This document shows, one piece after another, positions 34,486 through 46,883 of a DNA stretch of 64,000 nt. The notes below the pieces were generated by a model that was not told the DNA's origin, searched no databases, and saw only the letters and a list, made by a program, of their open reading frames with translations. Made by a program: the position numbers and the translations under genes. The stretch comes from Sistotremastrum niveocremeum HHB9708 (taxonomy: Eukaryota; Basidiomycota; Agaricomycetes; Sistotremastrales; Sistotremastraceae): NCBI GenBank assembly GCA_001630475.1, contig KV419401.1:558001-622000 (forward strand), in the 5' to 3' direction. How positions within the stretch are numbered: the stretch's first letter is position 1; the number at the start of each line of letters is the position of its first letter.

Positions 34486-35696
34486 TCAGTCAGATTTCCG
34501 AGCGAGCAAATCTGCGCAGAAAAGGCCTTCCGGATCCACTTGTTGCTTGAAGATACTCCCTAGGAACTTCCATTCGTTCAGCGCATACTGTCTTTCAAAC
34601 TCTTCATCAAGATATGCAATCGACGTAGGTTGTCCTGGATCCTCTTCGCTCTCTTTCACTAGACATGATCATGAAATTGGGGAAGAACAATAGACCACTG
34701 CGACATACCTCTGAATATCACTCCATGGATGAGGCCATAGATTCCAGAACGAGCCTTCGCGAGGTATCTGAACCGATCGTCGGGAGGGTTCGTATCCCGG
34801 AAGCTGTTTAATGGCTTTCCGGAAATCTCTGTTTTAGCCATCTCTGCCGTCTTTGCAGCATCGGCGCGCTTCCTTTCAACGTCAGCAAGGCCGCCCTTGA
34901 TTTCAGCAAGCTGTGCAGGGCTTAAAGAATACGGATCGTTGGCTCGCGCTTGATCCAGCTCTAAGCCGTCGATAACTACACAAAATGAAGAGATCAATAA
35001 ACAATGGCGAACATGGCTTACGAGAGTTTAAGTGAGACAAGAGCGACGCGTAAAGACCGCGTGTCGTCATTAGGCTCACGGAATCCTCTCCTTTTCGACG
35101 AAGTATGTGACCGATATGAACCAGGAACCAGCCTTTCAATGTTGCTGGTGTGAGATAGTATCCAATCTCGCGTTGAACAGCCTTGACCTAGTTCGATTGG
35201 AAGTCAATGTTAGTAAGTGACTTTGTGAGTGATGCATATATACCTTCTCGGTCAGAAAGACTGGCGACAAGGACTCAACAGTTTTCGCGTCCCAGACAGT
35301 TTTTTCCGGTACCTCCCCCTCCGAGTATTTGTAAACGGTAGCTCGCCATGACTCCAAGACATCCATTTTTTTCTTCCTGGCTATAGGGTCTTCGTCGCAG
35401 TCTTTATTGATGTTATCATGCCATTCGTGAACGGTCATGCCACTTTCGGACGCTAAGCGTGCGTATAAAATTTTGTTCTTTTCCACAAGTTTCTTGACTC
35501 GATCCATGTCGATTTCAGAGAGAAAATCTGGTTGCCGAGCCGCGCGATGTTTCACAGGCTGATTATAGGGAGTCTCGGTGGCTGCAGGTAGAGACTTTGG
35601 AGTGGGGATCACAACTCCATGAGTGAGCGTGTCATCGTTGGATTTGGCAGGCAGAGCATGCTTCCGGAAAGATGGAGTGTTTCGAGATGCTGGCAT
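34486..35696 (-). CDS. Unknown intracellular protein
   Basis: Four exons join in frame from MPASRNTPSFRKHALPAK at 35696 to ...ADLLARKSD and a TGA at 34486-34488, about 350 residues. The N-terminal 60 residues are basic and low complexity. The rest is helical and charged: DMDRVKKLVEKNKILYARLA, a VKAVQREIGYYLTPATLKGW block, and RKRADAAKTAEMAKTEISGK, which could be a short coiled coil. The C-terminus has SIAYLDEEFERQYALNEWKF. No signal peptide, membrane helix or catalytic motif is visible. I do not recognise the family; splice consistency and codon-like composition are the evidence that it is a gene. Confidence 0.65.
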
Positions 35697-36624
35697 CTTT
35701 GAAGATACGAAAAGTTCTAATTCGGGAGCAAGCCAGGACCGTGTCGATGATTCGGAGTCAACGATGTCAGCGTTTTGTTAAAGCGGTTCACGCCGTCCGG
35801 ACTCGAGAAGCGTTGGTTCACAGAGCGAGGAGGCCAGACTTGAAAGGAAAACCGTATGCAGGAATCGGACTCGTGAAGATGAGCCAGCTGAGCCAATTGT
35901 TGTCGGAGTTCGAATTTATTTTACATTGAATAATCCCGCCAACCGCATTTACCATTACGAAAAGCTTCAGACCAGGTACAAAACCTGAGCCAATATAGGC
36001 CGCTGGTGTTATGAATATGGATCTTGACGCTTTTTTCCCTTATGACTTTATGATTATTTGAGTCAGCCGATTGTCTTCGCACAGGATCATTATCACTGTT
36101 TATCAGGATGCAACGTCATGCACTGAGTCACTGACACAACCGTCGATAAGACATGAAAACTCAGAAACAGTATCGTCATAGTACGGTTTTGCAGAGTCCG
36201 GAGTGGTGCTGAGATGAAAACGGGACCATGAGCGTACGCATGAGAACCTCGCTGTGCCGGAATTGTCGGAAGATCCGAAATGATGGAGACACCGAGCGGC
36301 AGATCTTAGTGGCATTGTTGCGGAAGCAGTGCCTTGCTTATCGCTTATCGTCGATCGTGGATCAGCGATCTCTGACTCGGGATACCCGACCCCTTCGTGC
36401 CATTGGAGAGGTTAGACGGAACCAACTTTTGAATTCCCGTGGATTCTGGTGGGCAATCCTCATCTTCGTCGACCATTACAACCCGTCACTAAATTACATC
36501 CAATGTCAAAGCGTCTGATTTCAACGCAACTGCACCGAAGTGGTTCGCCTCGTCCTTCGACCCCCTTCCTCATAATGGATAGGATATGAGACTTGAGAAC
36601 GGCTGACTAAAGGAGACAATTTCC
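35697..36624. other. Intergenic, no gene supported
   Basis: About 930 bases with only short frames. Confidence 0.5.
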
Positions 36625-37266
36625 TTAGTCAAACCGATTTCTATTGTCGAGTGCAGCCTCTAGTTCTGCCAGTTCACGGTGCAACCGCCGAAGCTCCATC
36701 CTGAAAATATGATCAACGTGCGTGAAAGCCGATGAGAATGGAAAATAGCACCTCCAGTGATTTAAGATTGCAACGGCAACCCTCAGCGCGTCCGCTTGTC
36801 CTCTCGCGTCCATATACGCAATCTGACTGGTGAGGAGATCCCTTTGGCCACGGAGGTATTCTTGCCTTAGCTCGTCAATTAGGGTCTTCATATTGTTCAG
36901 AGCCTCCGAGCGTTTGTGCTGCGCTCGGATCTCATTGTTCTTCTGTGCCTGCGGTCGTGTGCGCTCTACACCACCCTGGTCGTCCGCACTCATCAACGGA
37001 CGGCTGGCGATCTGGATGGGACTTCCTGGCAACTCAGAGGCAGGACTGACGACGATTTGGCCCATTGTAGGCCAGGCAGAAGCATGTGCACTGGGCAGCG
37101 AATGCGGAGGAAATGGCTCAGGGTGTGGGTATGCAGGTGTGAGAGATGGCGAGGTATTCAAGCTCTGAAAGCTTGTGTTGTGAACCATCATCTCATGTTG
37201 ACGGGCTGCAATGCAGAGCTGGCACCGATTGCAACGCAAGCTACAGGGAGCCAGATAGTTCGCCAT
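36625..37266 (-). CDS. Cysteine-motif coiled-coil protein, family copy 1
   Basis: From the ATG at 37266 the protein begins MANYLAPCSLRCNRCQLCIA, a closely spaced C-x3-C-x2-C-x2-C motif that may bind zinc. A Pro/Ser-rich middle follows, then a long charged helix: QAQKNNEIRAQHKRSEALNN, MKTLIDELRQEY, DLLTSQIAYMDARGQADALR. After one short intron (near 36700-36752) it ends RMELRRLHRELAELEAALDN, a strong coiled-coil tail. An in-frame ATG at 37416 would add 50 residues, but the paralogue at 39661 starts at the site matching 37266. Function unknown. Copies 2 and 3 lie within 7 kb. Confidence 0.6.
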   Translation of the reverse strand: MANYLAPCSLRCNRCQLCIAARQHEMMVHNTSFQSLNTSPSLTPAYPHPEPFPPHSLPSAHASAWPTMGQIVVSPASELPGSPIQIASRPLMSADDQGGVERTRPQAQKNNEIRAQHKRSEALNNMKTLIDELRQEYLRGQRDLLTSQIAYMDARGQADALRVAVAILNHWRCYFPFSSAFTHVDHIFRMELRRLHRELAELEAALDNRNRFD

Positions 37267-39002
37267 AGAGAATACAGACGGCGAAGAGAATTTGTCCGAT
37301 TTATAGTGTCGTAGAGCGTTGACCCAACTTGCTTGAAGCAATGAATAGCGATGCCGAATCTTAGAAGTCCATGAAGGGGGAGACGTGGCGATCAAAGGAC
37401 GCTCTTTTGGGCCCATGATGGATTCTCCTAGAGACGAAACGAAAGGTCCATGTTGGAAACCATGGAGTCATCCTCCCAGCTGAATAACTTCATGAATCGA
37501 TTGAAAGCCACAGCGCAGTAGAGGGTCTGCTCTCGCGCAGTCCTGGTACATCTGAAGGTCGAGAAAAATTACCTTGACTGACATGACGCCCTGACAATAG
37601 AAAAAAATAGTTCTCTATCTGAGAACGTAGCTATAGACAAATGCCATACCTCCTTCACCTCACCCCATTCGGTAAATTACCATCGCACAAAATGGGACAC
37701 GCCAGGATCCTATAGGACACGCCAGCTCAATACCACGGCCGTGATCTGGCCGTGATCGGTCTTCCAAGTCACTGCTTTCTTGTGATAGATTGTGTCCCGA
37801 AGGAATTGCTCCAACTGCTAAAGTCAACCTTGAGCAGAGGATGAAACCATCGACGTTTCTCAAATGATGACTGGGACGCCGGCCCGGGCGGCTATCGGGC
37901 AAGTTTGCCTTGCAGGCATCAACTTGCTCTGTGGCCTCTTTCCTCCAGTTTTCTTTCGAAGGGTCCAATTGCATGAAATTCGCACCGGAAAGAACCAGAT
38001 CCCGCAGCTCGTTTATCCATATCAAACCGTTTCGCTGTTTCCGTGTGAGAAATCCACAGAAAGTGAGTCACGAGTCACGACTTCACGAGTCGCGACACAC
38101 ATCCATGATTGTGATGCTCAATGGGCTCTGCGACTCCAAGGGTGAGTGATGAATCGGTTGAGCAGCAACTTGAGCTCCAATCAAGGATGTCATGTTCGTC
38201 AAATCTCAGCTATGTCACAACGATAACCCCTTCAAGCTTCGGCTCGGGCTCGAACATTTTCACTCGACGATCATGGCACAGATCTGATGGCACTCATGTA
38301 TGATCACTTATCTACTCGCTGGTTCCCGGCAATTATTTTCATTTATTTTACTATCGGGGAGCAAGGAGTGTCATACCTACAGGCCGATCAGGATGTGGTC
38401 ATGGAGCAATACATGGCAAAAGACTGAGAACAGGATAAGTTACGAGAGCACCCCGTACAATCTGACCAAAAGTAGGTGATCGCTTCAGATTCCGTAAAGT
38501 AATGACTGGAAGGGTTCTGCCATTGAGCGTCCCTGAATCTTCACTGAGAGGCTGGAATGCATGCACTACTACGGCACGGAAATCTCACATCCAGAACACG
38601 TCGTTGTGTGGATGCTGGGTTGATCTTGGGAACCGCTGGACTTACGCTGGATTAGATGCCAAGACAACAGCACATATAGGTCTCATCATAGAATGTGAAG
38701 GGGAAGAAAAAATGCCATTTTCTAGTAATATACAGCAAACGAATCACTTAGACGCCGATCCCGTAACCTTTCGCGAATGGGAAGGATGCTGTGCGGGACG
38801 TGTCACAGTTGGGACACAACGGATTGAAGTGCCGGATAGGAGAGACTCGAACATGGGCAGCAGATACCCCTCTTCTGGAGTGGGGTATCCGGTATTAGTG
38901 AGAATATACTATGCTCAAATAGGGCTGAGGGGTTTCTCTGCGCGTTACCTGGAGGGAAGGTCAGGATTGAATAACGGATCGCGATAGATGGCGAACATAC
39001 TT
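37267..39002. other. Gene-poor stretch
   Basis: No gene supported. A minus frame at 37660-38025 begins protein-like (ELRDLVLSGANFMQLDPSKE) but soon loses that look. Confidence 0.45.
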
Positions 39003-39661
39003 TTAATATCGGCCATATTGAGGACCGCCCATCGACATCGCTTGCAGATGGCTTATTCTATCGCGAAGTTGGCGGATCTCATCTCTGTCGAACAGGATTA
39101 TTACACGCAAGCACTAAAGAACTAATTGGAATTAACCTCCAATGTCTACAACAAGAATGAGCAATGTCAACGATGGCGAGAAGGAAACCGAATCACCTGA
39201 TCAGCTGAGCTGCCATGATGACGGCGTCAGCACCTCCTCGCGTCTCCATATGCGCGATTTCGATGTTAAGCAGGTCTCGATCTCGCTGCTTGATCATTTC
39301 CATCAAAGTCTTCATTTCGCTCAACGCATCTGCTTTCTTCTGTTGGCTCTTCATTTCGTTCTCTCTCTGGGCCTGCCGGCGATCAGGATTCCTTGAAGTC
39401 GGAGATGCGTCCCCGGGCAATCCGAAATAGTCATGGGGGGTCGGTCCAGGGAGAATGTGGTTGGCAGCATACGGTTCAGAGGTAAAAGCTGCACCTGCAT
39501 TCACTAGCAAACTGTGAGCACGATGAACCACAGTCGGTGATGGAGAAAGACTAACTTGGATAATGGAAGGGATATGGGTTTGAAAATTGGGACTGTGATG
39601 AGATACAGGCTTGACATCTGCCGCATTGGCGGGAGAGGCAGGACAAAATGTTTTGGTTCAT
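39003..39661 (-). CDS. Cysteine-motif coiled-coil protein, family copy 2
   Basis: Three exons. Exon 1 starts MNQNILSCLSRQCGRCQACI, matching the C-x2-C-x2-C motif of copy 1. A GTTAGT donor and an AATGCAG acceptor restore the frame into SAAFTSEPYAANHILPG. The helical part RRQAQRENEMKSQQKKADAL, then RDRDLLNIEIAHMETRGGAD aligns with copy 1. A second intron (39085-39196) leads to the terminal coiled coil DEIRQLRDRISHLQAM and stop TAA at 39003. The reconstruction rests on the match to copy 1 and on good splice sites. Function unknown. Confidence 0.55.
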
Positions 39662-42600
39662 GGTATGGGAAGAAGATCTCAAGCAGGGGGGATTCTTGAC
39701 ACCGTTGTTTCTTTAGCTTGCTATCAGGCACTCATGATATAGAGCGGGGTGATAGTTGTGCAACTTACGGGCCCAACATTGAATGCCGGACCTCGAAGGG
39801 TGAACGAGGTGTGAACGTGTCCTACGTGTCCCGGATTGCATCCTTCATGAGCCAAAGTTATCTCATTCGCGCTCCTCTTCCGGCAAGAAAGTCAGTACAA
39901 AGGTGAATTAGTGGCGCGGTATCCTGGCTTTAGACAAGTCCGACAAGATTTGATGGGTTAGATGCAGAGCCTGGAAGAGAACAAGAGGTGTTCATTACGT
40001 AATCATTCTCGTTGGCGAGTGAAGCCACCGGTAATTTCTTCGAAAGCAGTGTACGCAGTGCAACTCCTACACACGACCACAACTATCTACACGAAGCGAC
40101 ATTCTCTCCAGAATAACTGGGCATTATGACGCTCAAGGGCCGTGTCGTGTCATTCGGACTCATTCCCAGACGAGTCATGCGTGTCCTTGGACCTTGATCA
40201 CTGATCAGGAGTGCACTAGGCCGCGGTACATCCTGTGTATGGCTGGAAATTGGAACTTCGGGACTTGAGCGATTGCTATTCAAACGTAAGCGCTTAAATC
40301 GAACTTGAACCGAACAATGAATGACGATAAAAGTTGGGCTATCCTCAAGCGATCAAAACTAGCTTGTAGTCTTTTCTGGAATTCTGTTAAGGAGACATCC
40401 TCTTCTAGTCAACAAGAGCGGACCGCCAGTCATCATTTGGCATCTTCGTTCCAGCGTATGAATCACGTCTTGTACTCAATTTGATCTTATCTGTTCGTAC
40501 TGGTTTTTCTGCTTCCGTCTCTGGCCTCCTTTTCATTCCATTTTTTTTGTTCCTTTCCGTTGTGATGATTTCTGATGGCTCATGGTTTACCGTTATCACA
40601 GCTGACCTGGACCTTGAAAACCAGACTCTCTACCAGTACTGTCAATCAAATCTACATTTTTTGAAGGAACCGGATCAACAGCAGTCTGATTTTCGCCGCC
40701 GCATGTTCTTCACTGATGAGATCGTTCCAACCAAGATGTCGGTGTGGTTTATTTCAAAGCATGGGTCTGAGTATTCATGTGAATTCCTACTTGAAAATCA
40801 GCGCCGCAAGACTCACGATGGGCGGGCCAATTGAGATTGTCGCTACGAGTTTCAAGCTGGTATTACTACCACTGATATGGAAATTTCCCATTCAACCCTG
40901 CACAATGGAGACAGCACCGCTCCAGAGTGAGGTCAGTACTCGTCCATCGATACCCAACCATGGAGCGAATCGACAGCCAGTATTTGGGTCTTCCTCGCGT
41001 TGATTCGCTTCAGGCAATCGAAGCCTTATATAGGATCACATTACCTTACCTACGATACCCTCAAGCAATACAAAGAGGTACGCGACGATGACGACCCGGA
41101 GTAGGGCAGAACCCCCGAGTTCAGCGAGGCCCTTCATCTACTCTCCGCATTGAGCTCAGATCCTCCACTGTTCCGCTGAAAGGCGAGGTCTCAAGGAAAT
41201 GAAGGCCTTCTGTATTAACTTTGTACTGGACGCCTCATATGCACATACGTAATCCCACCCCCGGTTCAGCGGATGATTCTGAAACTTCGGATGTCGGAGC
41301 AACCTGAAGCCTACAGATACTGGATACAACAAAAGCAGAGCTGGTCTCTTAGTTGTTCTTGCGTTCAGCCATACTTGGTATATAATCCCGAGCCGGAGTT
41401 TGAATTTTTCGACCCGTTAATTGCCACTATCTAAGCCGGCGTTTAACAAGTTACCGGATGCGGTGCTCTGCGGGGGTTGATTCGGGTCAAAATCGAAGAT
41501 CAGATGAATGCCTCATGCTACAGCATCAAGGGCAGAATCAACCTCGCAAATGCAAGGAGGTCGAGCGTTTGTGTGACTCCCTAAAATGCGGTGTCCTCGT
41601 GTGCGGCAGCCTTTCCGAACACCATAAGTGGTAAGGTTCCTCATGTCGGACGCGAGTTAGATGCGTTGATAGATTAACCTCCATGTGCATTTGGGGAAAC
41701 AAGGACGCATCAGTTTGTCAACCCCAATCCTGACCTTCGACTGATCCCATGGCCATCGTGGTTGCTGCATGCCAGCTTGCGACTGAAACAGGTGTTGTAT
41801 TGGTCTCGGAAACTCTTTTCCAGAAACTGATAAGTCGTTTTCGAGGTTCTGACAGAATGGGGTTTCGTGACAAGCAGAATATCGGTGTCCGTTCATGTTC
41901 CGGAATCTGGCTCAGGTTCAGTCTGCTTCTCCTTTGTTAGGTTCCGTATCCGCGAACTATTGTGAAGGTTATACGCAGACAGAATACAGGCTCAACCTGT
42001 CCCACGAGCTCTCCTTTTGGGTTCCGCCCGATTGTGAGGGTTCGAAGTTACAAAAATCAAGCTCCTAGTCTAAATCCGGGTCCGAAACTCGTCAGCAAGC
42101 GTAGTTTGGAGTATTTGAGGGAGACGCAAAAGACCCCACAGCATGGTATAACCCGTCTGATACACTGCATGCCCCAATAGGAGTCATTGCGTTGTCACGG
42201 ACTGAACGACTTGGTTAACATCACTCCGTGACTGACAATCTCTCAGTGCCGTGGCTTATATGGGAGCATAAAGAGCAAGAGAGTCGATAAGGATAATCGG
42301 GATCACCACGTGTTGCCCTCGATCGTCTTCTGAGATTGTTGGTACATGAGAACCTCCGTTTCTGCGACGTGTCAGCCGCTTGAATTTACGAAGCGCGTTC
42401 TCGAGACTTGGATTGGCACTCTCTGTCCATAACACTGAGCTTCGCTGTGGCCATTGGGATGAATCCAAGTGTGACTTGGAAGTGGTGAGCGGGCTCGATC
42501 GAAGCTCGGAAAAACAGCGTGAGCTTCAGCTCCCGTTTCTTTCGAGGGGTTTGACTCAATTGAAACAGCGTACAGAAATAAAACACCCCAAGACAGATAT

Positions 42601-42943
42601 ATAAGAATGTGAGATTTTTGTGCGATTTTTGCTTCAGCAATGTATGTGAATGCATGTAAAATGGGACGCAGCGATCATAGACGTTGAAACCTGTGACAAT
42701 CGGTATAAGCAGCTTCCGAAAGTCAGAGCCCGTTTTCACGCTCTCATTGGTACTAGTGATTCACGCCCTGATGTTACCATTGAGATTCAGCACCAGCCAT
42801 GATGCTAAAGAGACGGCATTGGGTAACTGCACCTGTCATTGAAACCAGAGGTTTGGCTAATGTTTTGGCGCTCTGAGCTCTATAAAGCACGTCAAGTGCA
42901 TTCAAATTCCGCATCTTCCTTTCTCTCCACCTGTTTAACGGCG
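39662..42943. other. Gene-poor region of 3.3 kb
   Basis: No gene supported. A minus frame at 40083-40283 has a Pro/Ser-rich run ending SDQGPRTR that faintly recalls the middle of the coiled-coil family, so a decayed fourth copy is possible but unproven. Confidence 0.45.
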
Positions 42944-43584
42944 ATGTCGACCTCCCGAACAGAACGACGTGCGAACATCTCAGTCGTATTCGATAACACC
43001 AGTCGATCAGAGCCAGTTTACTCGGGGTCTCTACCATCAAACAGTGAGCTGATAAACAAGAATCTCTAGCAGTGACTAACCTCGCTTCGCTGTTGCATTG
43101 GGTTTTTCACAACCAGGTGTCGGATATCGATCGACAGCACCGTATAAACCCAAGGTTCTCACAGATTCAAATCGTAATTTCTCGAGCGAGCGACAAGCTC
43201 CCCATCATGAAGAAGACGACCCAGTGGAACAGAAACGGCTGGATGAAGCATGTCAGAATCTGGTCCAGCTGATGCGAACCATAGCAGAGGAGGATCAAGA
43301 TATCCTCGACTCTCGCATCGATCCAAATAGCATTCAAGGATCGGAGGATGCAGCACGTGTTGCGCTCGAAGTACTCAGGTGAGTTTGCACAGCCAGGTTT
43401 GATCATCCGTAATGACACCCTATGTCTAGTGATTGGCGGTGAGCAAGCTGTAGATCAAAAATTCTTTCTCCGAAACTGAAATCTTGACAACAAAAGGTTG
43501 AAAAAAGAGAATTTACTGCGCCGAATTTCAGAGCTCGAAAGGGACATTTCGGTTCAAGAACATGCCGCAAGGGCACCCTACTGA
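42944..43584 (+). CDS. Coiled-coil protein, family copy 3 (no cysteine motif)
   Basis: Exon 1 from ATG 42944 (MSTSRTERRANISVVFDN) splices at AACA-GTGAGC to an acceptor before GTGTCGGATATC, giving SVGYRSTAPYKPK. The main helix (DEACQNLVQLMRTIAEEDQD, then ILDSRI and GSEDAARVALEVLR) matches the DRDLLNIEIAHMETRGGADA part of copy 2. A last intron (about 43380-43495) leads to LKKENLLRRISELERDISVQ, the same terminal coiled-coil position as in copies 1 and 2, then stop. About 150 residues. It is on the opposite strand and lacks the N-terminal cysteines. Function unknown. Confidence 0.55.
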
Positions 43585-44175
43585 GCCCAATCACGCGATA
43601 CCTATACCATTCAGTGAGTGTGAGGGGTTCTATGCGTTCCAAGGCGACTGCAACGGATGTAATCGAAAAAGCCACAGCGCAATTTCTATAGCCAAATGTA
43701 GAGCCTCGTTGTAGTTACTATGATATTCATCCATGATCTTTGAGATGGTGGATGTCTATCTATGGCAAGCCCGATGCAGCCGGCATTGACGAAGTGGGCT
43801 GTTGACTCAGTGTTGAGTGACATGAGGAAGAGGCAGTCGCAAGTTTTCGAATCACGAGTCCGGTTGCATCCGAGTCGCAGGATCAATCAGAGCAAATAAC
43901 CTCGACGTCGTTATATTTGCAGAGAATTGACTGTTTGAGAAGATTGGAGTAGATTCCGAATTCTCAGACTGCGATTGTGGACATTTCGACATGAGGTTTC
44001 TTTTCTCTGAGTGAAGAAAAAATTCCAAGGCCTCCAAGCGAAGACTCGCATGTAGTCAGATTTCATATTCCGCTCGCGCACCCTGCCCTAAAGAGACCCT
44101 CTGGTTATAATTTTTGCATCCTGCTTCCCTCAGTCATCGACACATCTACAACCCCATCCCCCCCCATCCAACAAG
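43585..44175. other. Upstream region of eEF1B
   Basis: No gene. The last 70 bases hold a TTATAATTT box near 44105 and a C/T-rich run before the ATG, typical of strongly expressed fungal translation genes. Confidence 0.55.
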
Positions 44176-45187
44176 ATGTCCGTCGACGCTGCAAAACTCG
44201 AGTCCCACTTGGCCTCCCGCTCTTATGTTGAGGGGTATGTTTCGTTCCATCTCCCTACAAACTTCTTTGTACGCTTTCTCGTGATGACTCCTTGCTATGG
44301 TCCGTGTTTCCAAGTAGGCGAATTAAGACCTCGCCGCTCAAAATATGCAGTCAATACATGGCTTCTGACTCTTTCATTTCAATTCTTTTCCCCCAATATT
44401 CTCAAAATTGTTACTAATTTCCATGCCTCAGCTACACCCCTTCCCAGGCTGACGTTCACGTCTTCAAGGCTCTGGGTAAAGCTCCTGACGCCTCCGCTCA
44501 CCCCCATACTGCTCGTTGGTACACTCACATCCAATCTTACGAATCCGAGCACTCCGATCTCCCTGGTTCCTCCACTGCCGGTCAGGCATTCACCGCCGGC
44601 TCCGCTCCCGCCCCTGCAAAGGAGGCAGCTGCTGAAGACGATGACGACGAAGTCGATCTTTTCGGTGACGATGATGAAGACGATGCTGAGGCTGAGAAGC
44701 TTAAGGCTGAGCGTGTGAAGGCTTACAACGAGAAGAAAGCTGCCAAGCCTAAGACTATCGCCAAGGTTAGCATGATCTTTCCCTCCTTCTCTTGAGCTTC
44801 TATTCACCTCAATCATCCTAGTCTGTCGTTACTCTTGAGGTCAAGCCTTGGGATGATGAGACTGATATGGCGGAGCTCGAAGCCAACGTCCGTGCTATTG
44901 AGCAGGAGGGTCTTGTCTGGGGTAGTAGCAAACTTGTTGCGATTGGTTACGGTATCAAGAAGCTCCAGATCACTCTTGTCATCGGTGCGTCCCACATTTC
45001 ACGCATTTATCTCTCATTATTCATGTCCTCCAACAGAGGACGAACTTGTCTCCCTGGATGAGCTCCAAGAGAAGATCGCCGAAGATGAAGATCACGTCCA
45101 GAGCTCGGATATTGCTGCCATGCAGAGTACGTTGCTATTGACTCGTCAACCTTCCACGCACTAACGATGACCTTCCCAGAACTCTGA
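44176..45187 (+). CDS. EFB1: Translation elongation factor eEF1B, guanine-nucleotide exchange subunit (EF-1-beta)
   Basis: eEF1B reloads eEF1A with GTP during elongation. The N-terminus ([20 protein letters not shown], spliced to [16 protein letters not shown]) is the GST-like partner-binding domain. A linker rich in Asp/Glu contains [20 protein letters not shown], the conserved acidic segment before the exchange domain. The C-terminal domain is [44 protein letters not shown] and the [11 protein letters not shown] end, as in yeast and animals. Five exons; the last is only 8 nt (AACTCTGA) and codes the end of Lys, Leu and the stop. Length about 215 residues, normal for the family. Confidence 0.96.
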
Positions 45188-46062
45188 TCTCATTTGTAGT
45201 TCGATCTTACTTCGTTGTAAAGTACTGTGAAAATATAAATTGTCAAAGTGTTGTACCATTGCGCGCCCTCATCATTGTTCTACAGCGAATTGACTCCAGA
45301 TGTGCCTTTTAGAGACGGGTTCCCGGAACAGCCCTCCGTCAATGTAATCCTCATGGATTCATCCGATCAAGCGACCAGCAAGCCGATTCTAGTGCAGCTC
45401 CCATATTTCAGTATCATTGTCCTTGCCAATTGTGTTGTCCTCTCGGCGGTTACCTTTTCACCACACACTAATCCCGGCCGTCCATTCGCGGTCAGGGCTG
45501 TTAATCGGCCATCACACTTTACCTTCGAGGACGAGCATGAACGGCTATTTTTCGAGGTCACATGAAGTTCACCGACTTCGGATCAAATTTCTCCCCGAAG
45601 GAAAGACACATTTTCGAGCAACTCAGTTTCGCTCTCTGTGACTACAACGATACACGGGCCACAGGCTCACCTGTATGTGTCGACTCGACGACTTTTCTGC
45701 GACTCGGGCTTCCTCGCCATCAAGGACGCTTCCTGGATTGACGATCCGGAGTGGGACGTAGATTTGTGTGGCAAGGGTTCTAATCATCAATCATGCCGAG
45801 GATGCTCATGATGCCGAATCAGAACTCCATCCTTCGAGGTACAGGTGCTCGGTCCCGCAAGCCTCAAAACATCCCGCCTATTTTATAGCGCTCGCCTTTC
45901 TGTATCCATTTCTCTCGGCCATTCTTGCATGCCCACCGATAATGACCGAACTGAGGATGCTCGTGAATAATTCTAAGCGTCTTCGGCATCGTCGAATGTT
46001 TATAAAAGCAGCCTTGAAGAGCCAGGATTCTTCAGCTGACTAGTTAGCTGAGTCTCCAGAAT
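45188..46062. other. Intergenic, no gene supported
   Basis: A plus frame at 45248-45565 (105 codons) is the longest; no motif, splice partner or signal was found. Confidence 0.45.
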
Positions 46063-46589
46063 ATGTTCACTGGATCATCCCTTCATAAACTTCTCCTGGC
46101 CTCCGTCGCTTTGTTAGGCGCATCGCGCGCATTGGCACAGTCAATCCCGGCAAATCCTTGCACGCCTGGTGCTATTGGTGTCGGGATCGATTCACTGGTC
46201 GACAACAGCGTACGTGCCTTGCTTGCTGATGATAGGCAGCATTATTGATCAATTTTTGCTGCTTTCTAGTTTGGAATCATAGTGGACAACGACTGTAATC
46301 TCGTTGATCACGTAGGCAGCTCTTCTCCACCCAACACGGGAAACGGCGGTGTGTGTGGCACTGACTGGGAAAATGGTTCTGTCACGACCTGCAACTCCAA
46401 GTATGTTTCTCCGTTCACCGACGGATTCTCCAAAATTTACATTGTTTCTCTTCCAGCAGCTCTATAGTCGAGACGGTCACTCTCGCAGGCGGTTCCGCTC
46501 TGACCTGTGCTCAGAATGATGCGTTGGCTAGTCTTGCCTGCACAAGTAGTTTCCTTTTCGGGGACCATATTCTCTATTGCTGCTCTTAG
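46063..46589 (+). CDS. Small secreted eight-cysteine protein
   Basis: Three exons code for about 135 residues. A signal peptide (MFTGSSLHKLLLASVALLGA, cleavage after SRALA) leads to a mature part with eight cysteines: NPC, NDC, GVC, TTC, LTC, LAC and a terminal YCC. Eight Cys could give four disulfides. The total equals that of hydrophobins, but the spacing is wrong (no internal CC pairs), so it is not one. Splice joins are S-FGIIVDNDC and N-SSIVETV. The product ends CCS. This fits the small secreted protein class of mushrooms. Function unknown. Confidence 0.7.
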
Positions 46590-46883
46590 TTCAGGGAGTT
46601 TCGAGCGACAGAGCGGATCTGGCTGATTCTCAGCCCAATGATGTGTAAATTTAGTCATTTCGGAAATATAGTAAAATTTTCCTGACACAGTTCGTCATTG
46701 TGCGGATCCAATTGCGACCTGTCTTGTGCTCCGAACATGAAAAAGGGCAAGAAAATAATCCAAAGTCCGATTTTTAGGGTTTGAGGGCGGCAAACAGGGC
46801 CAAACAGCACCCTCCCTTTTCTCTCGCTCGCCTCGACCAGCCCGCACCCTTACGCTCTTTTGCCCCAAACTAGAATCATCGCG

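Noticed and set aside
45248-45565. 105-codon plus frame after eEF1B
   Set aside because: No signal, domain or splice evidence; no paralogue in the window.
46063-46589. Hydrophobin
   Set aside because: Eight cysteines and a signal peptide fit, but the C-CC-C-C-CC-C order is absent.
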